Origin: Streptomyces sp. MUM 178J | GTDB taxonomy: Bacteria; Actinomycetota; Actinomycetes; Streptomycetales; Streptomycetaceae | Length of the DNA stretch: 64,000 nucleotides | Assembly: GCF_022414575.1 (NCBI RefSeq) | Contig: NZ_JADWYQ010000004.1 | Coordinates: forward strand, 211,921 to 275,920 | Direction of reading: 5' to 3' | In this document: one piece after another, positions 1 through 10,602 of the stretch | Layout of the letters: each line of letters opens with the position of its first letter | Numbering within the stretch: position 1 is the stretch's first letter | The notes under the pieces: model-generated | Told to the model about the DNA's origin: nothing | Databases searched by the model: none | What the model saw: the letters and a program-made list of their open reading frames with translations, nothing else | Position numbers and translations under genes: made by a program

Positions 1-36
1 CAGCTCACCGTCGACACCCACCCGGCTCAGGCCTGA
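1..36 (+). CDS. C-terminal end of an upstream gene (partial)
   Basis: The first 36 bases read open in frame 1 and end in TGA at 34-36, giving the tail QLTVDTHPAQA. The next gene begins with GTG only 3 nt later, so this is probably the end of the previous gene in the same operon. Eleven residues are too few to assign a family. Confidence 0.35.
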   Translation, partial: QLTVDTHPAQA

Positions 37-39
37 GCC

Positions 40-495
40 GTGGACGCGGTGCTGGGGACGGCCGTTCTCCTCGGCAGCGGCGTCACCGCGGGGGTGCTCT
101 TCGCCGTGGCGCTGAGCGTGCTGCCGGCGCTCTTCGCCATGGAGACCGGCACCTATGTGTACGCGCACAAGCTGCTGGGCCGCAACTGGGACCCGACCAT
201 GCCGGTCGTCGTCCTGACCTCGACCCTGCTGGCCGGGGCCCTCGCCGTCACTGCCGACGACAGTGCGGCGAGGGTGCTCTTCGGCGTCGCCGCGGTGCTG
301 CTGCTGGGCGTCTCGGCCGTGTCGCACCTGTGCAATGTGCCGATCAACCGCCGGGTCAAGGCCGTCGAGAATCCCGAGGAGCTTCCGGCGGACTGGGAGG
401 ATCCGCGCCCGCTGTGGCGACGCTGGCATATGCTTCGCACCCTGCTGGCGCTGCTCGCCCTGGTCGTGAACGCGACTGCGGTCACTATGATCTGA
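40..495 (+). CDS. DUF1772 (anthrone-oxygenase-like) membrane protein
   Basis: 151-aa protein with about four hydrophobic segments (near residues 5-27, 52-70, 77-98 and 130-150). The conserved N-PINR pattern near residue 105 and the tail W-RWH-LRT are typical of DUF1772. Members of this family occur in aromatic polyketide clusters, some as cofactor-free anthrone oxygenases. A paralogue lies at 6344-6805; both have a tyrosine/histidine patch after helix 1 (TYVYAHKLLG here, DRYVHAHAFF there). The GTG start lies 3 nt after the previous stop. A role in quinone-forming or ring oxidation is inference; the fold assignment is good. Confidence 0.75.
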   Translation: MDAVLGTAVLLGSGVTAGVLFAVALSVLPALFAMETGTYVYAHKLLGRNWDPTMPVVVLTSTLLAGALAVTADDSAARVLFGVAAVLLLGVSAVSHLCNVPINRRVKAVENPEELPADWEDPRPLWRRWHMLRTLLALLALVVNATAVTMI

Positions 496-515
496 GGTGC
501 GGTCAACTCAAAAGC

Positions 516-555
516 ACCGCGGCGGCCACCAACCTGACACGGTGACCGCCGCGGT
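516..555. terminator. Bidirectional hairpin terminator
   Basis: Inverted repeat with arms at 516-530 and 541-555 (15 nt, one G-T wobble) and a 10-nt loop. It lies between the end of the plus-strand DUF1772 gene and the end of the minus-strand multicopper oxidase, so it probably serves both. Confidence 0.75.
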
Positions 556-624
556 TTCCCTCTGCTGGTCTTCCTCTGTGCGTCCGCGGGCCTCCGGCAT
601 ACGCTCAAAGCAGCCCGCGAGGGC

Positions 625-2043
625 TCAGCGCACCATCTCCATCTGGCCCATCATGCCCATCGTCAGATGGCCCATCAGATGGCAGTGGAACATGAACAGC
701 CCCGTGTAGTCGGTGAACTGGATCTTGATTCTGGCCTCTTCCCCGGCCCGGACCGTGACCGTGTCCTTCCACCCGGCCTCGCTCGGACCGGGCGGCTGGC
801 CGTTGCGGTCCACGACCTGGAAGTGCGCGAGATGCGGGTGCAGCGAGTGCGGTATCCCGAACTCCGCGTCCTTGTTCCGGATCGTCCACAGCTCGACATC
901 GCCCAGGCGGGACCGGAAGTCCACCCGGTTGACGTCGAACGGCTTGCCGTTGATCAGATGCTGACCGGTCTCGGGACTGAACGACATCTCGAACATCCGC
1001 TCGACCGTCGGCGTGCCCAGGTCCTCCACGGGCCGCAGCACCTCCGGCACGCTGCTCGGGTCCTCGGCCTCACGCACCACGTCAAACCGCATCACCTCGG
1101 GCGTCTCACCCGGATACGTCACCATGGTCTGCAGCTCGACCTTCGAGCCGACCGGATACCGTGAGAAGTCGACCACGATCTCCTGCCGCTCCGCCGGCCA
1201 CAGCTGGAGCACCCGGCTCGGCACGGGCGCCGGCAGCAGCCCGCCGTCGGTCGCGATATGAGTGAACTCGTCGCCCTCGCCGAGCCGCAGTACGAACGCC
1301 CGCTCGTTGGAGGTGTTCACCAGCCGCAGCCGGTACTTGCGCGCGGCCACCTCGAAATACGGGGTGGGCACGCCGTTCACCAGAAACACCGGACGGTCGT
1401 TGAAGCCGTTCGGGTCCCAGACGAACGTGCCGTCGTCCTCCACCTTGGCGTCGCGCATCTGCAGGACGACGTCGTACTGCCCCTTCGGCAGCGGCAGCTC
1501 GTCCTCCTCGGGGTCGGTCAGCAGATAGGTGGCGGCCGTCCCCATGTAGATGTTCTCCGCGTGCGTGTCGTGCGAGTGGTCGTGCACCCACATCGTCGAG
1601 CCCGCCTGCGTGTTGGGGTAGTGGAACAGCCGGCGGCCGCCCGGCTCGACCTCGTTGTTGGGATGGCCGTCGGAGTGATGCGGCACATGCCCGCCGTGCA
1701 GATGCATCGAGAACGGCTCCGGCAGCTCATTGACCTGCTCGATCAGCACCGGACGGCCGCGCTGCGCCCTGATCAGCGGGCTGAGCTGCCCGTTGAAGGT
1801 GCGCACCCGTGAGGTGGCGCCCGGCACGATCGACACATCCGACTCCCGGGTGGTCAGCCGGTACACGTCGTATCCGCCCATGCGCAGCGCACGCTGCGGC
1901 CGGGGAATCCGCAGCGGCACGGCGAAGGGGTCCCTCGCCGCCGCGGCGGCCCGGCCCGGCCGCGCCCCCAGGAGGCCGGCGGGCACGGCCGCCAGCACCC
2001 CGGCAGCCGTGCCCGCCTTGAGCAGTGATCTGCGGTTCAGCAC
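625..2043 (-). CDS. Tat-exported multicopper oxidase (MCO1)
   Basis: 472-aa multicopper oxidase of the bilirubin oxidase / CotA type. It opens with a twin-arginine signal (NRRSLLKAG followed by an alanine/leucine-rich stretch), so it acts outside the membrane. All copper-binding blocks are present: MHLHGG, WVHDHSH, HSLHPHLAHF and the C-terminal FHCHLMGH with a methionine-rich tail. The GTG start at 2043 is preceded by a G-rich ribosome-binding site. It sits just downstream of the SchA/CurD-like gene on the same strand. It is one of three MCOs in the window and could couple or oxidise phenolic polyketides outside the cytoplasm; the substrate is unknown. Confidence 0.85.
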   Translation of the reverse strand: MLNRRSLLKAGTAAGVLAAVPAGLLGARPGRAAAAARDPFAVPLRIPRPQRALRMGGYDVYRLTTRESDVSIVPGATSRVRTFNGQLSPLIRAQRGRPVLIEQVNELPEPFSMHLHGGHVPHHSDGHPNNEVEPGGRRLFHYPNTQAGSTMWVHDHSHDTHAENIYMGTAATYLLTDPEEDELPLPKGQYDVVLQMRDAKVEDDGTFVWDPNGFNDRPVFLVNGVPTPYFEVAARKYRLRLVNTSNERAFVLRLGEGDEFTHIATDGGLLPAPVPSRVLQLWPAERQEIVVDFSRYPVGSKVELQTMVTYPGETPEVMRFDVVREAEDPSSVPEVLRPVEDLGTPTVERMFEMSFSPETGQHLINGKPFDVNRVDFRSRLGDVELWTIRNKDAEFGIPHSLHPHLAHFQVVDRNGQPPGPSEAGWKDTVTVRAGEEARIKIQFTDYTGLFMFHCHLMGHLTMGMMGQMEMVR

Positions 2044-2071
2044 GTGATTTCCCCCATGTGTCTTCCTCGAT

Positions 2072-2470
2072 TCAGTTCGTGTGCGGGGCCGGCCGCGCGG
2101 CCGGCAGATCGCGTACGGACATCTGCGCCATACACGTGAGCAGGGACCGCTTGAAGGTGGCGATGAAGCCCTCCACGGTGTCCGTGGCGCGGGGCCGGGA
2201 CAGATAGGGCGCGAGCTTCTCCTCGACCTCGCGCACCCCCGGCTGGGTGGCCATATGCCGGGCGATGGCGTCCAGGTCGCCCTCGTACTCGATGACGCGC
2301 ACCATCGTCTCGTCGCGGATGAAGACGGCCGTGGCGAGAATGCGGGCCGTCTCCTCGCCGTTCTCACCCTGCACCACGGGGGAGCCCACCCGGCGGAAGC
2401 CGGTGAAGATCTCGGTGATCTCCTTCTCGTAGCCGGCCTTGATGTCGTACGTGATGGCGGCGAACGGCAT
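2072..2470 (-). CDS. SchA/CurD-like domain protein
   Basis: 132-aa soluble protein resembling the SchA/CurD-like family first seen in Streptomyces spore-pigment clusters. It starts MPFAAITYDIKAG and has the ferredoxin-like alpha/beta look of a dimeric small oxygenase or cyclase. The ATG at 2470 was chosen over longer readings because the upstream sequence is an intergenic repeat. It faces away from the cupin gene, as in whiE-like clusters. It is probably involved in polyketide oxidation or ring closure, but the reaction is not established. Confidence 0.75.
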   Translation of the reverse strand: MPFAAITYDIKAGYEKEITEIFTGFRRVGSPVVQGENGEETARILATAVFIRDETMVRVIEYEGDLDAIARHMATQPGVREVEEKLAPYLSRPRATDTVEGFIATFKRSLLTCMAQMSVRDLPAARPAPHTN

Positions 2471-2763
2471 GGCTGCTCCCTCGCTGGCGCCCGTGGACGC
2501 GTGAGACGGCTGATTCCTGCCGTGCCATGGCAGAACACGGGCCTCGGACCGGGCTTGAGCGCTGGTACACCCCGGACCGGGGGGCTCCGCCCCCACCTCA
2601 GCGGTTTCAGCCCCTCCGGTGCGTGAGGAGCGGGGGTCCGGGGGCGGAGCCCGGGATCGGGACGGCGGGACGCCTGGCCGTCCACGTTTCTTCAAGCGGC
2701 CCTGTAGGACCGACTGCGACGGTTCAGGCCATTGGACATAAAGGGCCGTCAAGGAGGCGGGCA
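2471..2763. repeat. Divergent intergenic region with a Streptomyces-type repeat
   Basis: This region holds the promoters of the SchA/CurD-like gene (left) and the big PKS operon (right), though no clear -35/-10 pair could be fixed. From about 2579 to 2655 it contains GC-rich foldable repeats: a 6-3-6 palindrome within 2579-2594 and a second arm pair around CCCCTCC...GAGGAGCGGGG. This type of sequence is scattered through Streptomyces intergenic regions. A related copy lies near 12850-12900. Confidence 0.5.
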
Positions 2764-3198
2764 GTGACCACCGAGATCACGCGTACCGTCCGGGTGCACG
2801 CGGACGACGTCGAGGCCAACACCCGGCGCGGCGGCGACATCCGGACCACGCTCAGCCCGAAGACTGTGGGGTGCACCTCCGGTTTCGGCGGAGTGCTCAC
2901 GCTCGAGCCGGGCGACTTCGTCACCGAGCACTACCACCCGTACTCGGAGGAGTTCCTCCATGTCGTCGCCGGAGAGCTGGAGATGACCATGGACGGACAG
3001 CCCGTGGCGCTCGGCCCCGGAGACTCGCTGCTGGTGCCCATCGGAGTGCGGCACCGGCTCGTCAACACGGGTACGGAGACGGCCAGCGCGGCCTTCCACC
3101 TCTCCCCGCTCGCACCGCGCCCCGACCTCGGGCATGTCGACACCGAGAAAGTGCAGCGCCCCGAACAGGCCAACCCCCAGGTGGGCGGTGCCCAGTGA
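2764..3198 (+). CDS. Cupin-domain protein (WhiE-ORFII type)
   Basis: 144-aa single-domain cupin. The metal-binding block [10 protein letters not shown] (H-x-H-x4-E) and a later RH near residue 98 are visible. Cupins of this kind sit immediately before KS-alpha in spore-pigment and pentangular polyketide clusters and are thought to assist oxidation or cyclisation; the exact reaction is unknown. The GTG at 2764 follows a strong AAGGAGG site, which decides the start against longer readings. Its stop overlaps the KS-alpha start (GTGA), so the two genes are translationally coupled. It is the first gene of the main PKS operon. Confidence 0.85.
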   Translation: MTTEITRTVRVHADDVEANTRRGGDIRTTLSPKTVGCTSGFGGVLTLEPGDFVTEHYHPYSEEFLHVVAGELEMTMDGQPVALGPGDSLLVPIGVRHRLVNTGTETASAAFHLSPLAPRPDLGHVDTEKVQRPEQANPQVGGAQ

Positions 3199-4478
3199 GC
3201 CGCAGGGCCGTCATCACCGGCATAGGCGTGGTGGCGCCGGGCGGGATCGGCAGGGAGCCGTTCTGGGACATGCTCACGGCGGGCCGCACCGCGACCCGCC
3301 GGATCACGCTGTTCGACCCCACCGCCTTCCGCTCCCAGGTCGCGGCCGAGGCCGACTTTGACCCGGCGGCCGCCGGACTCAGCCCGCGCCAGATACGCCG
3401 TATGGACCGCGCGGCGCAGTTCGCCGTGGTCAGCGCACGTGAGGCGGTCGCCGACAGCGGCCTCGACCTGGCCAACACCCCGCCCGAGCGGATCGGCGTC
3501 AGCATCGGCAGCGCGGTCGGCTGCACCATGGGCCTGGAGGAGGAGTACGTCCTCCTCAGCGACGCCGGCAGGCACTGGCTCGTCGACCACTCCTACGGGG
3601 TGCCGCATCTGTACGGCTATATGGTGCCCAGCACCCTCGCCGTCGAAGTCGCGTGGGAAGTCGGCGCAGAGGGCCCCACCGCCCTGATCTCCACCGGCTG
3701 CACCTCCGGGCTCGACTCCATCGGGCACGGCGCCCAGCTCATCGAGGAGGGCGCCGCGGACGTGGTGGTCACCGGAGCCACCGACGCGCCGCTGTCGCCG
3801 ATCACCTCGGCCTGCTTCGACGCGATCAAGGCCACCTCGCCCAACAACGACGACCCCGAGCACGCCTCCCGCCCCTTCGACCAGGACCGCGACGGCTTCG
3901 TCCTCGCCGAGGGCGCCGCCGTCCTCGTCATGGAGGAGAAGACGGCCGCCGAGGCACGCGGTGCGCATGTCTACGGGGAACTGGTCGGCTTCGCCGGACG
4001 CAGCAACGCCTTCCATATGACCGGGCTGAAGGCCAACGGCCGGGAGATGGCCGAAGCGATCAAGGTGGCCCTGGACCGGGCCCGCCTCGCCCCGGCGTCC
4101 GTCGACTACATCAACGCCCACGGCTCCGGCACCAAGCAGAACGACCGCCATGAGACGGCCGCCTTCAAACGCTCCCTGGGCAGCCACGCCCACAAGGTGC
4201 CGGTCAGCTCCATCAAGTCCATGGTGGGCCACTCGCTCGGCGCGATCGGCTCCATCGAGGTCGCCGCCTGCGCCCTGGCCCTGGACCGCCAGGTGGTCCC
4301 GCCCACCGCCAATCTGCGCACCTCCGACCCGGAGTGCGATCTGGACTATGTGCCGCTGACCGCCCGGGAACACCGCATGGACGTCGTCCTCAGCGTCGGC
4401 AGCGGCTTCGGCGGCTTCCAGAGCGCCATGCTGCTGGCCCGCTCGGGCGCGGTCGAGTACGGAGGGGACCGAAGGTGA
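3195..4478 (+). CDS. Type II PKS ketosynthase alpha (KS-alpha)
   Basis: 427-aa FabF-like ketosynthase that condenses malonyl units on an acyl carrier protein to build the poly-beta-ketone chain together with KS-beta. The nucleophile is visible as Cys169 in [10 protein letters not shown], and both catalytic His regions are present (NAHGSGT around residue 310 and the later [10 protein letters not shown]). Length is normal for the family. It starts with GTG overlapping the cupin stop and ends overlapping the KS-beta start. The cupin/KS/CLF/SRPBCC order points to the spore-pigment / pentangular branch of type II PKSs, so a long (about 24-26 carbon) chain is likely but inferred. Confidence 0.95.
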   Translation: MSRRAVITGIGVVAPGGIGREPFWDMLTAGRTATRRITLFDPTAFRSQVAAEADFDPAAAGLSPRQIRRMDRAAQFAVVSAREAVADSGLDLANTPPERIGVSIGSAVGCTMGLEEEYVLLSDAGRHWLVDHSYGVPHLYGYMVPSTLAVEVAWEVGAEGPTALISTGCTSGLDSIGHGAQLIEEGAADVVVTGATDAPLSPITSACFDAIKATSPNNDDPEHASRPFDQDRDGFVLAEGAAVLVMEEKTAAEARGAHVYGELVGFAGRSNAFHMTGLKANGREMAEAIKVALDRARLAPASVDYINAHGSGTKQNDRHETAAFKRSLGSHAHKVPVSSIKSMVGHSLGAIGSIEVAACALALDRQVVPPTANLRTSDPECDLDYVPLTAREHRMDVVLSVGSGFGGFQSAMLLARSGAVEYGGDRR

Positions 4479-5770
4479 CCACAGCAGACCTCCAGACGGC
4501 GCGCATCACCACGGCGACCGGGCTGCCGGCCCCCGGGCAGGCCGGCGCGTCCACCGCCGCACCCGTCATCACCGGCATCGGCGTGATCGCGCCCACCGGG
4601 CTGAGCACCGAGGCGCACTGGTCCGCCGTACTCGCCGGCCGGTCGGCCATCGGACGGATCAGCCGGTTCGACCCGACGCCCTATCCGGTGCGGCTGGCCG
4701 GGCAGGTGCCCGGCTTCGCGGCCAAGGAGCAGGTGCCCAGCCGGCTCATCCGGCAGACCGACCACTGGACCCATATGGGACTGGCCGCCGCCGAGGCCGC
4801 CATCCAGGACGCGGAGGCCAACCCGGCCGAGCTGCCCGAGTACGAACTCGCCGTCGTCACCTCCAGCTCCTCCGGCGGCACCGAGTTCGGCCAGCACGAG
4901 ATGGAGAACCTCTACCAGCACAACCCCGAGTGGGTCGGCGCCTACCAGTCCATCGCCTGGTTCTACGCCGCCACCACCGGACAGGTCTCCATCCGGCACG
5001 GCCTGCGCGGCCCCTGCGGCGTCATCTGCTGCGAACAGGCCGGCGGCCTCGACGCCGTCGGCCAGGCCCGGCGGCTGATCCGCACCGGCTCCCGGCTCGT
5101 CGTCACCGGCGGCACCGACGCCTCCCTGTGCCCGTACGGACTGACCGCCCAGCTCTCTGCCGGCAAGCTCTCCACGGTCCAGGACCCCGCCCGCGCCTAT
5201 GCGCCCTTCGACGAGCACGCCGCCGGCTATCTGCCCGGCGAGGGCGGCGCGATGCTGATCGTCGAGAGCGCCGAGTCCGCCGCCGCCCGCGGCGCGGGGC
5301 AGGGATACGGCCGGGTCCTCGGATACGCCGCCGGATTCGACCCCGCGCCGGGCTCCGAGCGCCCGCCCGCGCTGCGCCGCACCATCGCCGAGGCCCTCGC
5401 CGACGCCGGCGTCGAACCATCCGCCGTCGACGTGGTGTTCGCCGACGCGCTCGGCGTGCCCGCCGCCGACCTGGCCGAGGCCGAGGCGCTCGCCCAGGTC
5501 TTCGGGCCGCGCGGCGTGCCCGTCACCGCACCCAAGACCCTCACCGGACGGCTCTACGGCGGCGGGGCGCCGCTCGACGTCGCCACCGCCCTGCTCGCCC
5601 TGCGCGACCAGGTGATCCCGCACACCACGGGCACGGCCGCGCCGGCCCCCGGGATCGAGATCGACCTGGTCCTCGGCGAGCCGCGCCACCAGGAGCTCAC
5701 CACCGCGCTCGTGCTCGCCCGCGGGCACGGCGGCTTCACCGCCGCCCTCGTCCTCGGCCGGGCCGACTGA
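4475..5770 (+). CDS. Type II PKS ketosynthase beta / chain length factor
   Basis: 431-aa partner of KS-alpha. The active-site Cys is replaced by Gln188 (motif [10 protein letters not shown]), the hallmark of chain length factors, which generate the starter by decarboxylation and set chain length. An extra N-terminal stretch of about 28 residues, rich in Ala/Thr/Pro, precedes the usual VITGIGV start. This may mean the GTG at 4475 is used with an extension; its 4-nt overlap with the KS-alpha stop supports this start. The next gene is a cyclase 84 bp away, with no acyl carrier protein gene in between, which departs from the usual KS-CLF-ACP order. Confidence 0.95.
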   Translation: MTTADLQTARITTATGLPAPGQAGASTAAPVITGIGVIAPTGLSTEAHWSAVLAGRSAIGRISRFDPTPYPVRLAGQVPGFAAKEQVPSRLIRQTDHWTHMGLAAAEAAIQDAEANPAELPEYELAVVTSSSSGGTEFGQHEMENLYQHNPEWVGAYQSIAWFYAATTGQVSIRHGLRGPCGVICCEQAGGLDAVGQARRLIRTGSRLVVTGGTDASLCPYGLTAQLSAGKLSTVQDPARAYAPFDEHAAGYLPGEGGAMLIVESAESAAARGAGQGYGRVLGYAAGFDPAPGSERPPALRRTIAEALADAGVEPSAVDVVFADALGVPAADLAEAEALAQVFGPRGVPVTAPKTLTGRLYGGGAPLDVATALLALRDQVIPHTTGTAAPAPGIEIDLVLGEPRHQELTTALVLARGHGGFTAALVLGRAD

Positions 5771-5779
5771 CACCGCTGA

Positions 5780-6322
<543 letters not shown>

Positions 6323-6343
6323 GGGGAGCGGAGGAGAACACCG

Positions 6344-6805
6344 GTGATCGCCTATCTGGTCCCCGCGGTCGTCCTGCTCAACGGACTGGCCGCCGGAGTG
6401 CTCTTCGGCACCCAGCTCGGCGGCTGGCCGCTGCTCGCGGCGCTGCCCGCCGACCGCTATGTGCACGCACACGCCTTCTTCGCCTCGCGCTACGACCCGG
6501 CGATGCCGCTGTGCCTGCTCGGGACCCTGGTCGGCGATGTCGTCCTGGCCGTGATCGCCCCCGACAACGCGGTCCGCACCCTGTTCATCGTCGGCGCCGC
6601 GCTCGCCGCCGTCACCGTCACCATCTCGCTGACCAAGAACGTCCCGGTCAACAGATGGGTGCAGACCCTCGACCCGGACGCTCTGCCGGACGACTTCGAG
6701 GCCAACGACCCGCGCTGGAACTGGGGCGCCTGGAACGCCCGGCGCAGCTGGCTCACCGTACTCGCGCTCCTGGTCAACTGCGCCGCACTCGCCCTGCTGC
6801 TCTGA
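6344..6805 (+). CDS. DUF1772 (anthrone-oxygenase-like) membrane protein, second copy
   Basis: 153-aa paralogue of the protein at 40-495, with four hydrophobic segments and the conserved K-NVPVNRW pattern. The GTG start at 6344 is preceded by GGAGGAGA. Its place between the aromatase and the ketoreductase ties it directly to polyketide tailoring. Oxygenation of an anthrone-type carbon to a quinone is a reasonable guess from the family. The presence of two diverged copies suggests two oxidation positions or a heteromer; neither is shown by the sequence. Confidence 0.75.
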   Translation: MIAYLVPAVVLLNGLAAGVLFGTQLGGWPLLAALPADRYVHAHAFFASRYDPAMPLCLLGTLVGDVVLAVIAPDNAVRTLFIVGAALAAVTVTISLTKNVPVNRWVQTLDPDALPDDFEANDPRWNWGAWNARRSWLTVLALLVNCAALALLL

Positions 6806-6856
6806 CCGCTTGGCGAACAGCCCTGCAACTTACCGCACTTCGATGGAGGACCATCC

Positions 6857-7609
6857 ATGGATCTCGGCCTCACGGGCAAGAAAGCCCTGGTCACCGGCGG
6901 CACCCGGGGAGTCGGCCGGGGCATCGTCCGGGCGCTGGCCCAGGCCGGCGTCGATGTCCTGACCTGCTACCGCACCGAAAGCGACGCCGTCGCCTCACTG
7001 CAGAAGGAACTCGGCGAGACCGCGGGCGACCACCACGTCGTCAAGGCGGACGTCGCCGACCCGGCCGATGTGACCGCCCTGGTGGACGCCGCCAAGGAGC
7101 ACTACGGCCACCTCGACCTGATCGTGAACAATGCGGGCGCCATCAGCCACATCCCCTACGCGGAACTCCCGTTCGAGGAGTGGCGGCGAATCATCGACAC
7201 CAATGTCACCGGCGTCCATCTGGTGATCCAGAAGGCGCTGCCGCTGCTCGGCTCGGGCGCGTCCGTCGTCAGCATCGGCTCCAAGGCCGTCGAGGCCGGC
7301 ATTCCGCTGCGCTCCCACTACACCGCCACGAAGGCCGCGCTCGTCGGCCTGAACCGCTCCCTGGCCAAGGAGTTCGGCGGCCAGGGCGTCCGGTTCAACG
7401 TCGTCGCACTCGGCGTCATCGAGACCGAGAACCTGCACAAGATGCCCGAGGAACAGCAGAAGCTGATGATCGAGCGGTACAGCGCCAAGACCGCGCTCGG
7501 CCGGCTCGGCACGCCCGACGAGGTCGCGGGCGCCGTCCTCTGGCTCGCCAGCGACCTCTCCCGGTATGTCACCGGGGCCACCATCGGCGTCGACGGAGGG
7601 ATCTCCTGA
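6857..7609 (+). CDS. SDR-family polyketide ketoreductase
   Basis: 250-aa short-chain dehydrogenase/reductase. It has the cofactor motif TGGTRGVG near residue 14, NNAG near 94, catalytic Ser in SIGSKA and the YTATK pair near 155-159, with the C-terminal GVDGG loop. TGGTRG followed by a later Arg suggests NADPH. The RBS GATGGAGGA precedes the ATG. It lies inside the PKS operon and ends overlapping the next gene (TGATG). It probably reduces a keto group on the nascent chain or a ring, as the fabG-like enzymes of pentangular clusters do. Confidence 0.9.
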   Translation: MDLGLTGKKALVTGGTRGVGRGIVRALAQAGVDVLTCYRTESDAVASLQKELGETAGDHHVVKADVADPADVTALVDAAKEHYGHLDLIVNNAGAISHIPYAELPFEEWRRIIDTNVTGVHLVIQKALPLLGSGASVVSIGSKAVEAGIPLRSHYTATKAALVGLNRSLAKEFGGQGVRFNVVALGVIETENLHKMPEEQQKLMIERYSAKTALGRLGTPDEVAGAVLWLASDLSRYVTGATIGVDGGIS

Positions 7610-7953
7610 TGACCGCACAGACGAACGGCGAGGGCGCCTTCCGGGTCCTGCTCCGCATGGAGATCAACCCCGGCATGGAGGCCGACTTCGAAAAGGCCTG
7701 GCGCGGCTCCACCGAGGCCGTCACCGGCCACCCCGCATGTCTCGGCCAGTGGCTGTCCAAGGACAACGACGAGGACAGCGTCTACTTCATCGTCAGCGAC
7801 TGGACCGACGAAGCGGGCTTCCGCGCCTTCGAGTCCAGCGACGCCCACCTCGCCCACCGCGAACGCCTCCAGGCCTACCGCGGCAAGGGCTCGTTCAACA
7901 CCATGCGGGTGGTGGCGCACATCGAGGGCAAGGCCGCCTCGCATGGCGCGTGA
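7609..7953 (+). CDS. ABM-fold polyketide cyclase/monooxygenase (long form)
   Basis: 114-aa antibiotic-biosynthesis-monooxygenase (dimeric alpha/beta barrel) protein. The core pattern is FRVLLRMEINPGMEADFEKAW, then a VSDWTDEAGFRAFE segment. It is a close relative of the N-terminal domain of the fusion at 59665-60939 (LRMEIQPG, VTDWTDEEAFRAFE). In pentangular pathways such proteins act as later-ring cyclases or cofactor-free oxygenases. Its ATG overlaps the ketoreductase stop, and its end overlaps the next ABM gene by 11 nt, so expression is tightly coupled. Confidence 0.85.
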   Translation: MTAQTNGEGAFRVLLRMEINPGMEADFEKAWRGSTEAVTGHPACLGQWLSKDNDEDSVYFIVSDWTDEAGFRAFESSDAHLAHRERLQAYRGKGSFNTMRVVAHIEGKAASHGA

Positions 7954-8254
7954 AGTACGCGTCCTGGTCTACCAGGCGGCCTGCGACGACGAGCAGCTCC
8001 AGGCGGTCCGCGAGGCCTACCACCTGGTCAGCAAGCGGCTCGAGGGGGTTCCGGGCATGCTCGGCAACGAACTGCTGCGCTCCCCGCTGGACCCCACCGC
8101 GCTCGTCGTCGTGAGCCGCTGGTCCGACCTCGCCGCCTTCCGCCGCTGGGAGGAGGGCGCGGAGCACCGCGAGGACACCGCGCCTCTGCGCCCGTACCGC
8201 GACACCCGGCTCGCCACGCCGTTCGGCGTCTACGAAGTGGAGGCGGCCTACTGA
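7943..8254 (+). CDS. ABM-fold polyketide cyclase/monooxygenase (short form)
   Basis: 103-aa second ABM-like protein. It keeps the ferredoxin-like pattern with [15 protein letters not shown] in its middle, but is clearly diverged from its neighbour. It overlaps the preceding gene by 11 nt in a different frame, and both code well. The two may form a heteromeric cyclase or act on different rings. It is a stand-alone cyclase of the type usually found beside ketoreductase genes in pentangular clusters. Confidence 0.8.
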   Translation: MAREVRVLVYQAACDDEQLQAVREAYHLVSKRLEGVPGMLGNELLRSPLDPTALVVVSRWSDLAAFRRWEEGAEHREDTAPLRPYRDTRLATPFGVYEVEAAY

Positions 8255-8282
8255 CGGCCGGCCTACTGAAGGGCAAGCACAG

Positions 8283-9992
8283 ATGACCACCACGCTTCCA
8301 TCCGCAGGCAAGGCACAGAAGGGGGCGGCCGAGCAGGCGGCCTGGGTCTCCTGCTCCGGCTGCCGCTCCCTGGTCTACGGCAAGCGCTATACGCGTCTGC
8401 TGCGCGTCTGCCCCGAGTGCGGTGCGCACGCCCGGCTGGACGCGCCCACCCGGATCGCGCAGCTCCTCGACGAGGGCAGCGCCCGGCCGGTCCAGGTGCC
8501 CGCCACCCAGCACAACCCGCTGGACTTCGTGGACCAGCTGCCCTACGCCGAGCGGCTGGAGCGGGCCAGGGCGCGCACCGGGCAGCAGGACGCCGTGCTG
8601 GTGGTCCGCGGCCGTGTCGAAGGACGCCCCCTGGTCGCCGCCGTCATGGACTTCCGCTTCTTCGGCGGCAGCCTCGGCGTCGCCGCGGGCGAGGCGATCA
8701 CCACCGCCGCGGAGACCGCGCTTGCGGACCGCGCCCCCCTGCTGATCGTCACCGCCTCCGGCGGCGCCCGGATGCAGGAGGGCGCGCTCTCGCTGATGCA
8801 GATGGCCAAGACGTCCAACGCGCTCGCCGAGCTGGACGAGGCCGGGCTGCTCACCGTCACCCTCATCACCGACCCGACGTACGGCGGCGTCGCCGCGTCC
8901 TTCGCCACCCTGTCGGACGTGGTGGTCGCAGAGCCCGGCGCCCGTATGGGCTTCGCCGGGCCCCGCGTCATCGAGCAGACCATCGGGCAGCGGCTGCCCG
9001 ACGGCTTCCAGACCGCCGAGTTCCTGCTGGAGCACGGCCTCGTCGACGACGTCTGGCCACGCGCCGAACTGCGCGGCCGGCTCAGCAGACTGCTCGCCGT
9101 CGCCGACGACCCCGGACCCGACTGGGGCGCCGAAGAGGACGACCCGGCCGTCCGCGACAGCCAGCTCCTCGACCAGCTCCCCGCCTGGGACTGCGTCCAA
9201 CTGGCGCGCGAGTCGGGCCGGCCCACCGCCCTGGAGCACATCGGCTTCTGGCTCGACGGCTTCGTCGAACTCCACGGCGACCGGGCCGGCGAGGAGTGCC
9301 CGGCCGTCGTCGGAGGCCTCGGCCGGCTCGACGGACTGCCCGTGATGGTGATCGGCCACCAGAAGGGCCACACCACCGCCGAACTCGTCGGCCGCAACTT
9401 CGGCATGCCCTCACCGGCCGGCTACCGCAAGGCCGCCCGGCTGATGCGGCTGGCGGCCAAACTCGGCGTCCCGGTCGTCACCCTCATCGACACCCCCGGC
9501 GCCTACCCCGGACTCACCGCCGAGGAGAAGGGCCAGTCCGTCGCCATCGCCGAGAACCTGCGGCTGATGGGCTCGCTGCCCGTCCCGGTGGTCGCCGTGG
9601 TGACCGGCGAGGGCGGCAGCGGCGGGGCGCTCGCGCTCGGCGTCGCCGACCGGGTGCTGATGTGCGCCAACGCCACCTACTCGGTGATCAGCCCCGAGGG
9701 CTGTGCCGCAATCCTGTGGAAGAACGCGGCCGAGGCCGCCGTCGCAGCCGACGAACTCGCCCTGGACGCCGCCTCGCTGCTGCGCCTCGGCGTCGTCGAC
9801 GCAGTCATACCGGAGCCCGAGGGCGGCGGGCACACGGACACCTCCGCCATGAGCGACTCCATCCGCCGGGCAGCCGTGGCCGCGCTGCGCGAGCTGCGCT
9901 CCAGGACCGTCTCGCCCGCCGCCCGCCGCCGGCGCTTCCGCGCCTTCGGCCTGGCCCAGGACGTGCCGGCCTCCTCGGGAGCGCGGCCGTGA
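8283..9992 (+). CDS. Acetyl-CoA carboxylase carboxyltransferase, fused beta-alpha
   Basis: 569-aa fusion of the two carboxyltransferase subunits. The N-terminal half is AccD-like, with a zinc ribbon (CSGC near residue 22 and CPEC near 45) and the SGGARMQEG block. The C-terminal half is AccA-like ([34 protein letters not shown]). With the next two genes it forms a complete dedicated acetyl-CoA carboxylase making malonyl-CoA for the PKS. Similar fused subunits are known from other aromatic polyketide clusters. The end may overlap a GTG for the next gene. Confidence 0.92.
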   Translation: MTTTLPSAGKAQKGAAEQAAWVSCSGCRSLVYGKRYTRLLRVCPECGAHARLDAPTRIAQLLDEGSARPVQVPATQHNPLDFVDQLPYAERLERARARTGQQDAVLVVRGRVEGRPLVAAVMDFRFFGGSLGVAAGEAITTAAETALADRAPLLIVTASGGARMQEGALSLMQMAKTSNALAELDEAGLLTVTLITDPTYGGVAASFATLSDVVVAEPGARMGFAGPRVIEQTIGQRLPDGFQTAEFLLEHGLVDDVWPRAELRGRLSRLLAVADDPGPDWGAEEDDPAVRDSQLLDQLPAWDCVQLARESGRPTALEHIGFWLDGFVELHGDRAGEECPAVVGGLGRLDGLPVMVIGHQKGHTTAELVGRNFGMPSPAGYRKAARLMRLAAKLGVPVVTLIDTPGAYPGLTAEEKGQSVAIAENLRLMGSLPVPVVAVVTGEGGSGGALALGVADRVLMCANATYSVISPEGCAAILWKNAAEAAVAADELALDAASLLRLGVVDAVIPEPEGGGHTDTSAMSDSIRRAAVAALRELRSRTVSPAARRRRFRAFGLAQDVPASSGARP

Positions 9993-10069
9993 TCCGTCAG
10001 AACGGCCACAACGGGCGCCGCGGCCACAACGGCAACGGCAACGGCAGCAGGTACTACGGAGAGAGACCG

Positions 10070-10600
10070 ATGAGCGAAGTCACCAAGGAGAGTCTCCGCA
10101 CCGCCCCCACCGACGACCCACTGGCAGGCCTGGACTACGACACCAGCGCCCTGGCTCTCACCGACATCTGCCGCAGCATCGCGGACGTGGTCCGGGTGGG
10201 GGCCGGGCACCCCCGCCGGGTGCGCGTCACCCTCGGCGCGGCCAGCGTCGAGGTGGAGTGGGACGAGCAGCAGCAGACCGCTGCCACCGCGCGCGAGCCG
10301 GCGACACTCGACCGCATCGAGGACACCGTCCAGGGCCACCATGAATGCGCGCCGCTGGTCGGCACCTACTACGTGGCCCCCTCGCCCGGGGCCCCGCCCT
10401 TCGTGCGGCCCGGCGACCGGGTCGAGGTCGGCCAGCAGCTCGGCATCATCGAGGCGATGAAGCTGATGAACCCCCTGGAGGCGACCCGCGCCGGCCGAGT
10501 CGTCGAGGTGCTGGTCGCCGACGGCACCCCGGTCGAGTACGGCCAGCCCCTGGTGCTGGTCGACCCCGAGGAGCCCGCGGGCGGGGCCGGGGAGGACTGA
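10070..10600 (+). CDS. Biotin carboxyl carrier protein
   Basis: 176-aa carrier. The biotin-accepting lysine is Lys131 in IIEAMKLMNPL, inside a C-terminal biotinyl domain (about 95-170) after an acidic N-terminal region and an alanine-rich linker. It carries CO2 between the biotin carboxylase and the carboxyltransferase encoded beside it. The ATG at 10070 has a GGAGAG site. An alternative GTG at 9989 overlaps the previous stop (GTGA) and would add a 27-residue Gly/Asn/His-rich leader; that extension looks low-complexity and is less likely. Confidence 0.9.
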   Translation: MSEVTKESLRTAPTDDPLAGLDYDTSALALTDICRSIADVVRVGAGHPRRVRVTLGAASVEVEWDEQQQTAATAREPATLDRIEDTVQGHHECAPLVGTYYVAPSPGAPPFVRPGDRVEVGQQLGIIEAMKLMNPLEATRAGRVVEVLVADGTPVEYGQPLVLVDPEEPAGGAGED

Positions 10601-10602
10601 CC